Shown here in pieces: positions 15,572 through 24,316 of a stretch of DNA of 64,000 nt. The first letter of the stretch is position 1. Every line of letters begins with the position of its first letter. The notes under the pieces were generated by a model. The model was not told the origin of the DNA and searched no databases. It saw nothing but the letters and a program-made list of their open reading frames with translations. This DNA comes from Caldicellulosiruptoraceae bacterium PP1 (lineage in GTDB: Bacteria > Bacillota > Thermoanaerobacteria > Caldicellulosiruptorales > Caldicellulosiruptoraceae). The position numbers and the translations under genes were made by a program. The DNA lies in the NCBI GenBank assembly GCA_041320695.1, contig JBGGOQ010000001.1, positions 372,001 to 436,000 on the forward strand. Direction: 5' to 3'.

Positions 15572-15595
15572 AAGGGACAGAAAATTCTGCCCCTT
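15572..15595 (-). terminator. Intra-operon terminator or attenuator hairpin
   Basis: AAGGGGCAG-(AATTTT)-CTGTCCCTTTTTT on the minus strand, just after the 69-aa gene. It would reduce transcription into the minor pilin and CpaB genes. Confidence 0.6.
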
Positions 15596-15803
15596 ACTTA
15601 ATGAAAGACGCACCTGCAAATAAAACTGCTACAATTACAACACATAGCCAAAACAATGATTTTATTGTTGGCAATTTTACATTATTCTCTTTTTTCATTA
15701 CATCAAATGGTGAAGCTGAACCAAAAAGAATAGCTCCTGTTGTGTAAATACCTAATCCAAAACCAGCAATAATAAGACCAATTTGAATTAAAAATGTTTT
15801 CAT
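15594..15803 (-). CDS. Small two-TM protein in the pilus operon
   Basis: 69 aa from ATG 15803, preceded by AGGAGG. Two hydrophobic segments: residues 4-27 (FLIQIGLIIAGFGLGIYTTG) and 45-68 (LFWLCVVIVAVLFAGASF). The short loop contains NNVKLPTIK. No family recognised. Placed between the prepilin peptidase and the minor pilin, so it is probably an accessory of pilus assembly; this is from context only. Confidence 0.5.
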   Translation of the reverse strand: MKTFLIQIGLIIAGFGLGIYTTGAILFGSASPFDVMKKENNVKLPTIKSLFWLCVVIVAVLFAGASFIK

Positions 15804-15816
15804 TGTAAAAAACCTC

Positions 15817-16269
15817 CTACATGTATAATTTAATAATGTTATATATTTCAAAGCCACTACTTGCCAACATTCCTATAAATATGAATGGCATTGTAGGTAG
15901 CTTTGTTGCCCATATTGACTCTTTTTTAATATAACTTCTTATATATGCATATACTATTTCTATTAATCCACCAATTAGTATTGTTAATCCTATATATTCA
16001 CCTGTTAGTAGTGCAATTGATGGTATATATTTTACATCTCCACCATCAAAAGCTTTTAATAATAAAGCTACTAATAACATAACAAAAAATATCATAAGAG
16101 CTATTTGTAGGTGTCCATTTTTTAATAGTTCTAATCTGAAAATAATAATTGAGGCTATTAAGTTAATAGCCCATAATATATCTGGAACTACATTTTTTTT
16201 ATAATCGTAATAACCTGCTATTGTTGTTGTTATTAATGCTATTCCTAATGCAATAAACATTTTTATCAA
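15817..16269 (-). CDS. tadV: Type IV prepilin peptidase, A24 family (TadV/CpaA-like)
   Basis: 150 aa from TTG 16269, chosen because GGGAG lies 7 bases upstream; GTG 16278 is possible. About five TM helices. Both catalytic aspartates are visible: YYDYKKNVVPD near residue 24, and FDGGDVKYIP, the GxGD motif region, near residue 79. It lacks the N-methylation domain, as in the short TadV/CpaA enzymes. It should remove the leader peptide of the small pilins encoded on both sides. Confidence 0.85.
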   Translation of the reverse strand: MIKMFIALGIALITTTIAGYYDYKKNVVPDILWAINLIASIIIFRLELLKNGHLQIALMIFFVMLLVALLLKAFDGGDVKYIPSIALLTGEYIGLTILIGGLIEIVYAYIRSYIKKESIWATKLPTMPFIFIGMLASSGFEIYNIIKLYM

Positions 16270-16270
16270 A

Positions 16271-16819
16271 TTAATCACTCCCTGTTTCTAATATATCTAT
16301 ATCTTTATGAACTGTTATAGGAATATACTCGCCTAATACATCTCCTTTGTATAACCTTTTTATTTGGGTTTCTATAACAATATGAATACTTGGTAGTGTT
16401 ATCTCTTTCCCATAAGGACATATTGTAGGTGTATCTGTTGAATCGTATACAATAATTTCTTTTATTACTATTGGATCTTTTATAAGTCCCGATTTAGGAA
16501 TAAAATTATTATCTAAATTAAGATTTTTCTTCAAAAAATATTCAAAATTTTCAGCAATAATTGATTTTTGCACATCTCCTAAATCAACTCCTATCGAAAC
16601 GTTATATAATGAAGCTAATGCTGAAATTGTTACTGCTCTTTCAATTCTGTTCTTTGAATTTATTGCTAATGTTATATCTAATTGATATAACGAAAGAGGC
16701 ATGACTACCAGCAGTAAAAGAATTGAACCCATAAGTGCAACTCCATTACCATTATTGCTTTTCAAAATTCTTCTTACTGACTGAATAATAAGGACCAACA
16801 ACGACTGCTTTTGTTTCAT
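16271..16819 (-). CDS. TadE-like pseudopilin or pilus-associated membrane protein
   Basis: 182 aa. Basic N-terminus, then NNGNGVALMGSILLLLVVMP, a single hydrophobic helix with a preceding Gly, followed by ~130 polar residues. This is the layout of TadE/TadF minor pilins (N-terminal pilin-like helix plus extracellular domain). The extracellular part has one Cys (TICPYG) and ends with IVIETQIKRLYKG. It overlaps the preceding gene (16752-17201) by 68 bases, so co-translation is likely. Family assignment is by shape. Confidence 0.55.
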   Translation of the reverse strand: MKQKQSLLVLIIQSVRRILKSNNGNGVALMGSILLLLVVMPLSLYQLDITLAINSKNRIERAVTISALASLYNVSIGVDLGDVQKSIIAENFEYFLKKNLNLDNNFIPKSGLIKDPIVIKEIIVYDSTDTPTICPYGKEITLPSIHIVIETQIKRLYKGDVLGEYIPITVHKDIDILETGSD

Positions 16820-17201
16820 TGGTTAATCCTCCAGCTTTGATAATGGAAATTCTTTTAAATGTCATTTGTGTAGTTATTTTTAATTTTACTTCATTGCCGA
16901 AATCTACTGGTGACGGGGTGTAATCAATTTGTGTGTTACCTAAATCAAAGCCTGCATTTGATATACTTTGCAGTAATTGAGAATATGCTTCTGTTGTTAA
17001 ACCACCTTCTGTTTCCATACGAATTATATATGTTTTCCCTATTTCTTCTAATCTTTGGTATCTTTGCAGATCCAAAAACATTATTATTGGATTTAAAGAT
17101 ATAGAAATAATCAGAGGCAATATAATTAATGCCCCTGTTATTTCTGAATTACCTTTTTTGTCTTTTAATGTGTTTCTTATTAATGAAATAAATCTTTTCA
17201 T
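16752..17201 (-). CDS. DUF4320-like pseudopilin
   Basis: 149 aa. N-terminal KDKKGNSEITGALIILPLII mirrors the RGMSEIIG helix of the small pilins in this operon. The outer part (QRLEEIGKTYIIRMETEGGL) is typical of DUF4320 proteins found in clostridial conjugative or Tad-like clusters. Probably a minor pilin or pilus-tip component processed by the peptidase at 15817. The next gene starts inside its 3' end. Confidence 0.6.
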   Translation of the reverse strand: MKRFISLIRNTLKDKKGNSEITGALIILPLIISISLNPIIMFLDLQRYQRLEEIGKTYIIRMETEGGLTTEAYSQLLQSISNAGFDLGNTQIDYTPSPVDFGNEVKLKITTQMTFKRISIIKAGGLTNETKAVVVGPYYSVSKKNFEKQ

Positions 17202-17212
17202 TAAATCACCTT

Positions 17213-17440
17213 CTAATTTATTTGGTTTAAATAGTTCATGCTGTTATTTATTTTGTCGTTTAAATTGTTATATCCTGTTCCTAATGTGTTACCTATACTT
17301 TGTAGTGGTTTACCTAAAATAAAGACAATAAAAATAATCAAAAATGCAACTCCGATAATTTCTGACATTCCGCTGTTGTCTGCTAACATTTCCATAATAG
17401 TATTAAATACCTTTATTACATATAAATATATTTTTGTCAT
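17213..17440 (-). CDS. Flp-like pilin (paralog 2)
   Basis: 75 aa. Leader MTKIYLYVIKVFNTIMEMLA, then DNSG-MSEIIGVAFLIIFIVF, then a C-terminal tail GTGYNNLNDKINNSMNYLN. It is nearly collinear with the pilin at 17490, differing mostly in the leader. Either may be the major pilin. Asn/Ser-rich tails could be glycosylation targets of the sugar-transfer genes just upstream. Confidence 0.65.
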   Translation of the reverse strand: MTKIYLYVIKVFNTIMEMLADNSGMSEIIGVAFLIIFIVFILGKPLQSIGNTLGTGYNNLNDKINNSMNYLNQIN

Positions 17441-17462
17441 ATTCTTATCACCTCCATAAAAA

Positions 17463-17490
17463 AATGGGGCAGATTTTCTCTACCCCACTT
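17463..17490 (-). terminator. Terminator after the first pilin gene
   Basis: AGTGGGGTAGAG-(AAAAT)-CTGCCCCATTTTTTT on the minus strand. Placed right after the pilin gene at 17490, it would give that gene higher transcript levels than those downstream, as expected for a major pilin. Confidence 0.65.
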
Positions 17491-17699
17491 TAGTTGATTT
17501 GGTTTAAATATTGCAGATTGCTGTTAAGTTTGTTGTTTAAATTGTTGTAGCCTGACCCTAAAGTTCCACCAATATTTTGCAATGGTTTTCCAAGAACAAA
17601 TACTACAAATATTAATAAAAATGCAACACCAATTATTTCTGACATACCTCTGTTGTCTGTTAAAATGTTTTTGATTTCTTTAAATAACTTTATTATCAT
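17490..17699 (-). CDS. Flp-like pilin (paralog 1, probable major pilin)
   Basis: 69 aa from ATG 17699, preceded by ATGGAGGTAAGAATT. Leader then DNRG-MSEIIGVAFLLIFVVF and a tail LGSGYNNLNNKLNSNLQYLN. Followed at once by a terminator hairpin, which favours it as the most abundant product. Small Flp-type pilins of this size polymerise into thin pili after leader removal. Confidence 0.65.
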   Translation of the reverse strand: MIIKLFKEIKNILTDNRGMSEIIGVAFLLIFVVFVLGKPLQNIGGTLGSGYNNLNNKLNSNLQYLNQIN

Positions 17700-17704
17700 A
17701 ATTC

Positions 17705-18394
17705 TTACCTCCATAAATTTATTTTTTTATATAGTTTAAATAGTGATAAAAACATCTCAATTGACGTTTTTATACTATTAACCTTACTATTTTTAACTTC
17801 TTTCCATTCTACTGGCATTTCTAATATTCGATATTTTTTCTTTTTTGCTCTTAATAAGAGTTCAACATCAAAAGCAAATTTATTGAGCATAAATGGTTCT
17901 TCAAACAAATCTTTTACCACCGAAATATTAAATATTTTTAAACCACATTGAGTGTCTTTTATCCCAAGATTAAAAATATCATTAGCAATGAATGAGAAAA
18001 CTTTGCTCATTAGTTTTCTTTTAAAACTTCTATCAACAACTGCACCTTTTAAATGTCTTGAAGCTACTATAACGTCATAACTGTCAATATATTTAATTAG
18101 ATTTTGCCATTGATTATATGATACGCTTAAATCTGCATCAGAAAAAATAATAAAGTCTGGATTATAATTTAAAGCTCTTAACATTCCCACCCTCACCGCA
18201 TAACCCTTTCCCATGTTTTTCTTTAGCCTTATTACTTCAAAGCCCATCTTTTTTGCGATACTTGAAGTTATATCATCAGATCCATCATCTACAAGTATTA
18301 CATGAAATTCTTTTTTTATTTGTTGCCATTCTAATAGCTTTTCTGGTAATCTTAATGCTTCATTATATGCTGGAACTACTAATACCCCTCTCAA
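17705..18394 (-). CDS. GT2 glycosyltransferase (dolichyl-phosphate sugar synthase-like)
   Basis: 229 aa from TTG 18394 after GGAGGTG. GT-A fold marks: VVPAYNEALRLPE near the start, ILVDDGSDD, KNMGKGYAVRVGM, and DxD motif FSDADLSVS. CGLKIF and VDVELLLRA-like residues (FAFDVELLLRAK) match polyprenyl-phosphate glucose/mannose synthases. It likely makes a lipid-linked sugar donor. Its start lies inside the methyltransferase gene. It sits within the pilus operon immediately upstream of the major pilin, which points to pilin or surface glycosylation (inference). Confidence 0.8.
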   Translation of the reverse strand: MRGVLVVPAYNEALRLPEKLLEWQQIKKEFHVILVDDGSDDITSSIAKKMGFEVIRLKKNMGKGYAVRVGMLRALNYNPDFIIFSDADLSVSYNQWQNLIKYIDSYDVIVASRHLKGAVVDRSFKRKLMSKVFSFIANDIFNLGIKDTQCGLKIFNISVVKDLFEEPFMLNKFAFDVELLLRAKKKKYRILEMPVEWKEVKNSKVNSIKTSIEMFLSLFKLYKKINLWR

Positions 18395-19067
18395 CTCCTA
18401 CACCTCCTTTCTTCTTAACTATTGCTAACATTGATAATCCTTTAGGCAAATATGGTAATAAAAAATACTCTATTGATATTATCAAATAGAGCATTGTATT
18501 CACTAAATTTGGTATTTGTCTTAAATTGTCTTTACCTTTAGTTATTTTTCTGTAAATATATTCCATGGGATATAAAATACTGTTGTAATAATATATTTTA
18601 TATTCATATCCTGATAATAACTTTATTAAATCATTTTTAGTATATCTTCTATAATGTCCACATTTAATATCATGCTCATTAAACAATTTGGGGTTAGCTG
18701 GAACAGTTATTATAGCAATCCCATCATCTTTAAGGTTATTATCTATAAATTTTTTTATTACATTATCATCTTGCAAGTGTTCCAATACGTCTAATACTAA
18801 TACAACGTCATATTGTTCCTTTAGTTCAACTTCTTCAATAGGGACTTTAATTATATTCATATTATGATTTTCTGAATATGGATCAATTCCTGTGTATTGA
18901 TAAAACTTTGCAAAGTATGCTGGACCACAACCAATATCCAAAACTCTTGGTGTGTATTTAATCTTTAAATTCTTTTCTATTAATTTATGAACAATTTTAT
19001 ACTTTCCCTTGAACCACCAATGAGTATTATATAATTTATTCATTTTGAGTATTTCTTGAATTTCCAC
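18363..19067 (-). CDS. SAM-dependent methyltransferase
   Basis: 234 aa. Class I Rossmann motifs: VLDIGCGPAYFAKF (SAM-binding), YDVVLVLDVLEHL, and HYRRYTKNDLIKLL, a string common in methyltransferases of glycan clusters. The substrate is not evident. It stands between a GT-C-like membrane enzyme and the GT2 enzyme, overlapping the latter by 32 bases, so it may methylate a glycan or lipid-linked intermediate. Confidence 0.75.
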   Translation of the reverse strand: MEIQEILKMNKLYNTHWWFKGKYKIVHKLIEKNLKIKYTPRVLDIGCGPAYFAKFYQYTGIDPYSENHNMNIIKVPIEEVELKEQYDVVLVLDVLEHLQDDNVIKKFIDNNLKDDGIAIITVPANPKLFNEHDIKCGHYRRYTKNDLIKLLSGYEYKIYYYNSILYPMEYIYRKITKGKDNLRQIPNLVNTMLYLIISIEYFLLPYLPKGLSMLAIVKKKGGVGVERGISSSSI

Positions 19068-19079
19068 ATTGAACCCCCC

Positions 19080-20456
19080 TTATTGTTTAACTTCTAAAAC
19101 AGCAGATATATCGTCTTTGTATAGAACTTTATATCCTTTTGCTAATAAGTATTTGTAAAAAGATGATGCAGTAGGATAATAAATATATTTTATCTTGTAT
19201 TTTTTTATAAATTCTTCTGGATCTTTTTGTAATAACGTGCAATTAACATATTCATTCCAGTAGTTTCTATTAGCAAAGTAATATAAATCTCCTCTGCTAT
19301 CTACTGAACACTTTATATCTTTAAATATTAAATATCCTCCTAAATGATAGTCGTTTAAAATTTTATCTTTAATATTATTTTTAATCATATATTCTATTGC
19401 TCTAAATGGCTTCATTGCGTCTGATTTCGTAAAATATTGGTTGTTAGGAATAAAAAGATGTGTATTATTAATAATAAACATTATGATTGTTACTTGAATT
19501 AGTATCATGGCTTGATTTTCTATATTTTTAATACTTCTGGGTAGAATATCAATATCTTTTACCGCATAAGCAGATAATATCGCAAATATTGCTATATTCC
19601 TTATTGATGTTAAATACATTGTTAATCCTAACAAAACTATTATTATGTCTTTATATTTCATTTTTCTTGCTGATATTATTATTAATGCAATTATTACTAT
19701 TGTAATTATTATAGTTAGCTTATCGTGAAAATTAGGACTTAACCATTCATTTATTACATCAACCAACTCTTTTGCTGTTGTAAGTTTAATAAAAAACAAA
19801 TAGACATTTATAAAATGAGGATTGATTAAAGACGAAATAAATGTAACTATTGGAGTTTTAATATGGTTTTTTATTTTTTTATCCTCTAAAAAGTCTAAAA
19901 ATTCAATAAAACTTACCAAGATTACTCCAAATACTACTGATGAATGAATATTGGTCCATATAAGAAATATCATTGATATATATAGATATGAATATTTGGG
20001 TTTGATTTTTATTATATAAATAACCAATAAAAGCATTAATAAGGCAAGGACATGTGGACGACTGCAAGTGTAACCATATTTAGACCATAAAAATATCCCT
20101 AAAATAAATATTGTATTGGAAATTAACTTATCAAATATCAATTGCCCTATAAATAATATCAATACTAATGTAATTAAGTTTACTACAAATAATCCAGCAA
20201 AACCAAAAGGTTTATATATTAAATATGCCATTATCTCCCATAACCATTCATGCGAATACCATTTCTTACCTTCAACAACCCATGAAAAAACATCTTTAGT
20301 AAGTATTGTTTTATGTTCGACCATATACTGTCCTGCTTTTAAATGCCATAATGTATCGTTTTGAATAAAATAGTTAATTGACATAATGCTTAAAAAATAT
20401 GCTAATATAAAAGAAAAACCTAAATATATGAGTGTTTTCTTTTTTCTATCACTCAA
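19080..20456 (-). CDS. Polytopic membrane protein, GT-C glycosyltransferase-like
   Basis: 458 aa, about 10-11 TM helices. The first outer loop has NDTLWHLKAGQYMVEH and WYSHEWLWEIMAYLIYK, the acidic/His layout of GT-C enzymes that take lipid-linked sugars. A soluble C-terminal part (residues ~350-458) ends with a small domain. Together with the GT2 and methyltransferase genes this forms a compact cassette able to make, modify and transfer a sugar on the outer face of the membrane. Pilin is the obvious acceptor by position, but this is inference. Confidence 0.6.
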   Translation of the reverse strand: MSDRKKKTLIYLGFSFILAYFLSIMSINYFIQNDTLWHLKAGQYMVEHKTILTKDVFSWVVEGKKWYSHEWLWEIMAYLIYKPFGFAGLFVVNLITLVLILFIGQLIFDKLISNTIFILGIFLWSKYGYTCSRPHVLALLMLLLVIYIIKIKPKYSYLYISMIFLIWTNIHSSVVFGVILVSFIEFLDFLEDKKIKNHIKTPIVTFISSLINPHFINVYLFFIKLTTAKELVDVINEWLSPNFHDKLTIIITIVIIALIIISARKMKYKDIIIVLLGLTMYLTSIRNIAIFAILSAYAVKDIDILPRSIKNIENQAMILIQVTIIMFIINNTHLFIPNNQYFTKSDAMKPFRAIEYMIKNNIKDKILNDYHLGGYLIFKDIKCSVDSRGDLYYFANRNYWNEYVNCTLLQKDPEEFIKKYKIKYIYYPTASSFYKYLLAKGYKVLYKDDISAVLEVKQ

Positions 20457-20489
20457 TTTAATTCCTCCAATACAAGCAAACTTATAAAA

Positions 20490-21245
20490 CTAACTGCCAA
20501 AGAATACTGACATGTTTTCCATTATTGAATTGTATATTGGGAAAAAATATACAAACATTGCACCAAAAAGAATTACTGCTATTGCAACTGTAACTAACGA
20601 TGTTACTGATTCTTTCTTTTTAATTAAATTCTCTGCACTCTTAACTGCCTGCATTTTTGAAAATGTTTCCAGAGCTATTATCCCGCTTGTCCCCATTTTA
20701 TCTATTTCTTTTAATGAATTTTTCAATAGTTTAATATCGCTAATTGGTATTTCCTTTTCAAGTTCATAAAAGGCTTCTTCTATATCTTTTGTTTTTAAGT
20801 ATATCGCACCCGCCCTTTTAAATATCATTTTTATTTTTTCATCTTTAAACATTTCCCCAGAAGCTTCAAAAATCTTTTCAATTGGAACATTGGTTTTTAT
20901 TCCAACTTCAAATAATGTAACAATTGAAGATAATTGATAACTTATTTTATTTAATCTATTTTTCTTGAATTCTTCTGGTAGTTTATACATTAATATTCCA
21001 AAGCCAAAACCCCCAGCTATTCCAATATACGTTCCAGTCCAATAATAACCTATAATTGAGCCTAAAATAAAGCCTATTATAGCTAATAATATTTTTATTA
21101 TATTTGTTTTCTTATCTTCATTATCTTTTTTATCTATTTTTGTTTGTATTCTAAATGATATTATAAAACTATAAATAAAATATATTGCTACTGCTAATAC
21201 AATTATTTGTATTGCAAAAGGAATTGTTTTTACTATCTGGCTCAT
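20490..21245 (-). CDS. tadC: TadC-like pilus platform protein (T2SSF domain)
   Basis: 251 aa. N-terminal TM helix, two more near residues 45-85, then a cytoplasmic helical region typical of the T2SSF fold (LSSIVTLFEVGIKTNVPIEKI, KNSLKEIDKMGTSG) and a final TM helix (SLVTVAIAVILFGAMFVYFF). Pairs with the TadB-like gene just upstream (2-base gap). Together they form the inner-membrane platform on which the TadA ATPase works. Confidence 0.75.
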   Translation of the reverse strand: MSQIVKTIPFAIQIIVLAVAIYFIYSFIISFRIQTKIDKKDNEDKKTNIIKILLAIIGFILGSIIGYYWTGTYIGIAGGFGFGILMYKLPEEFKKNRLNKISYQLSSIVTLFEVGIKTNVPIEKIFEASGEMFKDEKIKMIFKRAGAIYLKTKDIEEAFYELEKEIPISDIKLLKNSLKEIDKMGTSGIIALETFSKMQAVKSAENLIKKKESVTSLVTVAIAVILFGAMFVYFFPIYNSIMENMSVFFGS

Positions 21246-21247
21246 TT

Positions 21248-21991
21248 CTATTCCTCCAACCAGTTCATAAGCATTTTGCCTATTATTAATGCTATTGTAT
21301 CGGCAACTAAAGTTACTAATACTGCTTGAAATCCTAATTTTTCAATAATCTCTTTTGTCGTTAATGCATTTGATACCATGTATATAGTAATTAATATTGT
21401 AAAAAATATAACTCCAATTCCTACACTTATTGTTCCTTTTAACTGGCTTCTTATTTTTTGCTTTTCATACTCACTTTCAAGTAATCTTGTTGTTATATCA
21501 ACTATATTAGCACCGCTTTCATCTGCGTAATAGACAAGTGTAAAAAAGTTTGTATAACTTGGCATACCTATATCTTTGCTTATTTTTTTAAACAGTTCTT
21601 CAAAAGTTAATTGTCCTTTTTCATATAAAAAAATATTTTCAATTAATATGTGTCTTATAGGTTCTTTTATGAAATCACAAACTTCTTTTAATGCCCTTAA
21701 TGTATTATTGCTGACTGCGTATATGCTTGCAAAGGTTGAAGTAAAATATATAAATTCATCTTGCAATTTCCCTTTAGAAAAGGACACTAAAAACTCCCAT
21801 ATAAAATAAAGCAAAATAAATGCCAAAACTGACATTGTTATTGCTTTATATAAATTTGTTTGCATTGCTATAAGAAATACTGCTATTGTAATTGCTATTT
21901 GTAAAATAAAATATATTTCAAATAGAAGTAAAGGGTTGATTACTGCTCTGATATATTTCTCTTTCTCTTTCATTTTCCTGTAAAATATCAT
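21248..21991 (-). CDS. tadB: TadB-like pilus platform protein (T2SSF domain)
   Basis: 247 aa from ATG 21991, chosen for AAGGAG 7 bases upstream. TM helices near residues 20-65, a cytoplasmic domain (FTSTFASIYAVSNNTLRALK, then FVFEELFKKI-like GQLTFEELFKKISKDIG), and two C-terminal TM helices. It overlaps the end of the TadA gene by 74 bases. Role: TadB partner of TadC in the pilus motor. Confidence 0.75.
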   Translation of the reverse strand: MIFYRKMKEKEKYIRAVINPLLLFEIYFILQIAITIAVFLIAMQTNLYKAITMSVLAFILLYFIWEFLVSFSKGKLQDEFIYFTSTFASIYAVSNNTLRALKEVCDFIKEPIRHILIENIFLYEKGQLTFEELFKKISKDIGMPSYTNFFTLVYYADESGANIVDITTRLLESEYEKQKIRSQLKGTISVGIGVIFFTILITIYMVSNALTTKEIIEKLGFQAVLVTLVADTIALIIGKMLMNWLEE

Positions 21992-23090
21992 ATTCATACT
22001 CCTTTTTCTTTACGTTATATAATTGCATTAGTCTATATCTTCTCATATACACTATATAATCTAATGAGTTTACAAGCACATTTTCTAAATATTCTACTGG
22101 TAAGTCTGTGCTTGCCATTTTCATTAGCATAACTAATTTAGGTATTGTTTCGCTTGCTGAATTTGTATGGACTGTTGTCATAGACCCATTCATACCAGAA
22201 TAGACTGCAAAAACCCATTGATATGCCTCTTTCCCTTTGACCTCACCAATTATTATTCTGTTTAGAGTTTCTAAACAGCCTATTCTTGTTAACTCGAATA
22301 AGTCATATTGTTTAAGCCAAGCTTGCATTTCTGATGCTCTTATAATTTCAACCATTGAATTTTCGTGTATCCTTGGTATTTCAAAGGTTTCTTGTATTAT
22401 TGCATATCTTTCTGTTTCTGGTATCTCTCTTATAAGTGCTGATAACAATGTTGTTTTTCCACTACTTGGTGCACCAGAAAATACTATTGTCTTTCTTTTT
22501 TTAACTAATTTTGTTAGTCTTTCTGCCATTTCATAAGATAGCATTCCTTCTTCTACTAATGTTGATAATGTTTTATGTGTTGGTGGCTTTCTTATATGCA
22601 AATGTGGTGAATCTACTGAAATTGCTTCAAATGTTGCAACTATTCGTAAATGATATTTTGGATCTGTTACTATAACTTTTGCCTCATTTTCGTTAATTCT
22701 TCCTTTGTTTGTTATTACAACTCTTTTAATATATTCTCTTAATTTCTTTACACTTTTAAAATTAATATTTGTTTTTTCATCAACACCATATTTGCGAACT
22801 ATTACACTGTTATATGATGTGATGAATATATCTGTTACTTCTGGATCTTCAATATATGGTTGTAGTGGACCATATTCCAATAAGTTTTGCAAAACAACTT
22901 TGGGATGTATATTTTTATAACCAAGCTCATTTATTACTGCTTGGACTTCATCAAATAGTAAAAATGGATCTTGATTTTCTAAAACTATATTAGGTTTCTT
23001 CTTTAATAACCTTTCTATTACATCAGTTATTTTTTCTTCTTCTATCTCCAAAGCCTCATTTATATTTACAGAGTATGGATTTATAATCAA
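21918..23090 (-). CDS. tadA: TadA/CpaF-type pilus assembly ATPase
   Basis: 390 aa from TTG 23090 after GGAGTGAG. VirB11/TadA superfamily marks: Walker A GAPSSGKTTLL near residue 205, Asp box RYAIIQETFEIP, Walker B-like NRIIIGEVKGKEAY, and the His box GSMTTVHTNSA. The N-terminal domain (PLQPYIEDPEVTDIFI) is typical of CpaF. It forms a hexamer that powers pilus growth or retraction at the membrane. The start overlaps the TadZ-like gene by 4 bases. Confidence 0.9.
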   Translation of the reverse strand: MIINPYSVNINEALEIEEEKITDVIERLLKKKPNIVLENQDPFLLFDEVQAVINELGYKNIHPKVVLQNLLEYGPLQPYIEDPEVTDIFITSYNSVIVRKYGVDEKTNINFKSVKKLREYIKRVVITNKGRINENEAKVIVTDPKYHLRIVATFEAISVDSPHLHIRKPPTHKTLSTLVEEGMLSYEMAERLTKLVKKRKTIVFSGAPSSGKTTLLSALIREIPETERYAIIQETFEIPRIHENSMVEIIRASEMQAWLKQYDLFELTRIGCLETLNRIIIGEVKGKEAYQWVFAVYSGMNGSMTTVHTNSASETIPKLVMLMKMASTDLPVEYLENVLVNSLDYIVYMRRYRLMQLYNVKKKEYEYDILQENEREREIYQSSNQPFTSI

Positions 23091-24316
23091 TCTTCTCTCA
23101 CTCCTTTTGAACTTATAAGTTTAGGAGCAATTTTGGCAAGGTTCTTAACATACTTTTTCTTATTGCCACAAGCTCCTAAAAAATTAATCCCGTTAGTTTC
23201 TGATAATTCTTGAGTCGTCTTATCATCTATTTCAGAGATTAAACTGTTTTCTACCAGTAGTAAATTCATTTTGCTTTTTTCAATTCCCCAGGAATTAGAA
23301 ATAAAATTTAATATTTCGAGTGTTCTAATTACATCAATCTTTGTCGCTTTAGCAATTGCAACTATTTTATCAGCAGTTGTAAAAGATGATAAAACACCAG
23401 ATGTGAACACTCCACTACCTGCATTAATTATTATAAAATTACTATCTCTTTGAAGAATACTTACTAATGTATTTAAGTGCTTATCGTTAATTCTAAATGC
23501 ATTTTTAATTGTAATACCAGAAAATACTTTGATACCTTCTATTTTTATTAAGTTATCATTTAATATTTTAGAAGTAATTTCTTCTGTATTTATCATTCTT
23601 GTTAAGTATTCTATGTTTGTATCTTTTATTTTTAATAAATGGCTTATTCTTGAGCTTATTTCTTCAAAGTCAAGTAAAGTTATATCTGTTTTGCTGTATT
23701 TCTTTAATAGTTTGGCAATCTCTATTGAAATCCTTGCAGGGTATTCTCCATCATCATACGACCAAAAAGTTATTGTTTTAGATTGAATAATAACTGGCTT
23801 TTCAACTTCTATTATTTTTTCTTTCTCGACTTCTACTATTTTTTCTTTCTCAATTACTTTTTCCTTCTCTACAACCTTTTCTTTTTCTATTACTTCTTTT
23901 TCTATTATAACTTCTGGAACAGACTTTATTTGAATTGTTGGTGAGGATAAAACTTTTGAATATATTTTGGATATATCAGCAAATGCCTTAGGATTGTTGT
24001 ATATGTTTATTACATCATCTATTGTTGTTTCTCCAAATAAAATATCATAAACACCTATGCTTATTAAGTGTTTTATTAGAGAAGGATTATCTTCGTAATC
24101 CTTGCCTATATAGATTATTCTTGTGTTTTTTTCTCTTAACTTGAATGTTAATTCTTCTATTGTTATTGCACCATCTAAACTTTCTGATAAAATAACTGTT
24201 TCATACTTGTTTTCATCTCTTATTAAATACTCTCTGAAATATATGATTTCTCCTTTTAGCCTTTCATTTATTGCTTTATCAAGTATTTCAATCCCAGTAG
24301 CTATTGCTATCATCAT
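23087..24316 (-). CDS. tadZ: TadZ/CpaE-like protein with Glu/Lys repeat linker and degenerate P-loop
   Basis: 409 aa. Residues 1-130 look like a receiver-like domain (YETVILSESLDGAI, NTRIIYIGKDYEDN). Residues ~145-180 are a repeat of EKEKVVEKEKVIEKEKIVEVE type. The C-terminal half is MinD/ParA-like in layout, but where a deviant Walker A (KGGVGKT) is expected it reads FWSYDDGEYPARISIEIA, so ATP binding is probably lost. IINAGSGVFTSGV and ATKIDVIRTLEIL fit the later MinD-fold strands. TadZ proteins place the pilus at the cell pole. The gene abuts TadA, supporting the call. Confidence 0.65.
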   Translation of the reverse strand: MMIAIATGIEILDKAINERLKGEIIYFREYLIRDENKYETVILSESLDGAITIEELTFKLREKNTRIIYIGKDYEDNPSLIKHLISIGVYDILFGETTIDDVINIYNNPKAFADISKIYSKVLSSPTIQIKSVPEVIIEKEVIEKEKVVEKEKVIEKEKIVEVEKEKIIEVEKPVIIQSKTITFWSYDDGEYPARISIEIAKLLKKYSKTDITLLDFEEISSRISHLLKIKDTNIEYLTRMINTEEITSKILNDNLIKIEGIKVFSGITIKNAFRINDKHLNTLVSILQRDSNFIIINAGSGVFTSGVLSSFTTADKIVAIAKATKIDVIRTLEILNFISNSWGIEKSKMNLLLVENSLISEIDDKTTQELSETNGINFLGACGNKKKYVKNLAKIAPKLISSKGVRED

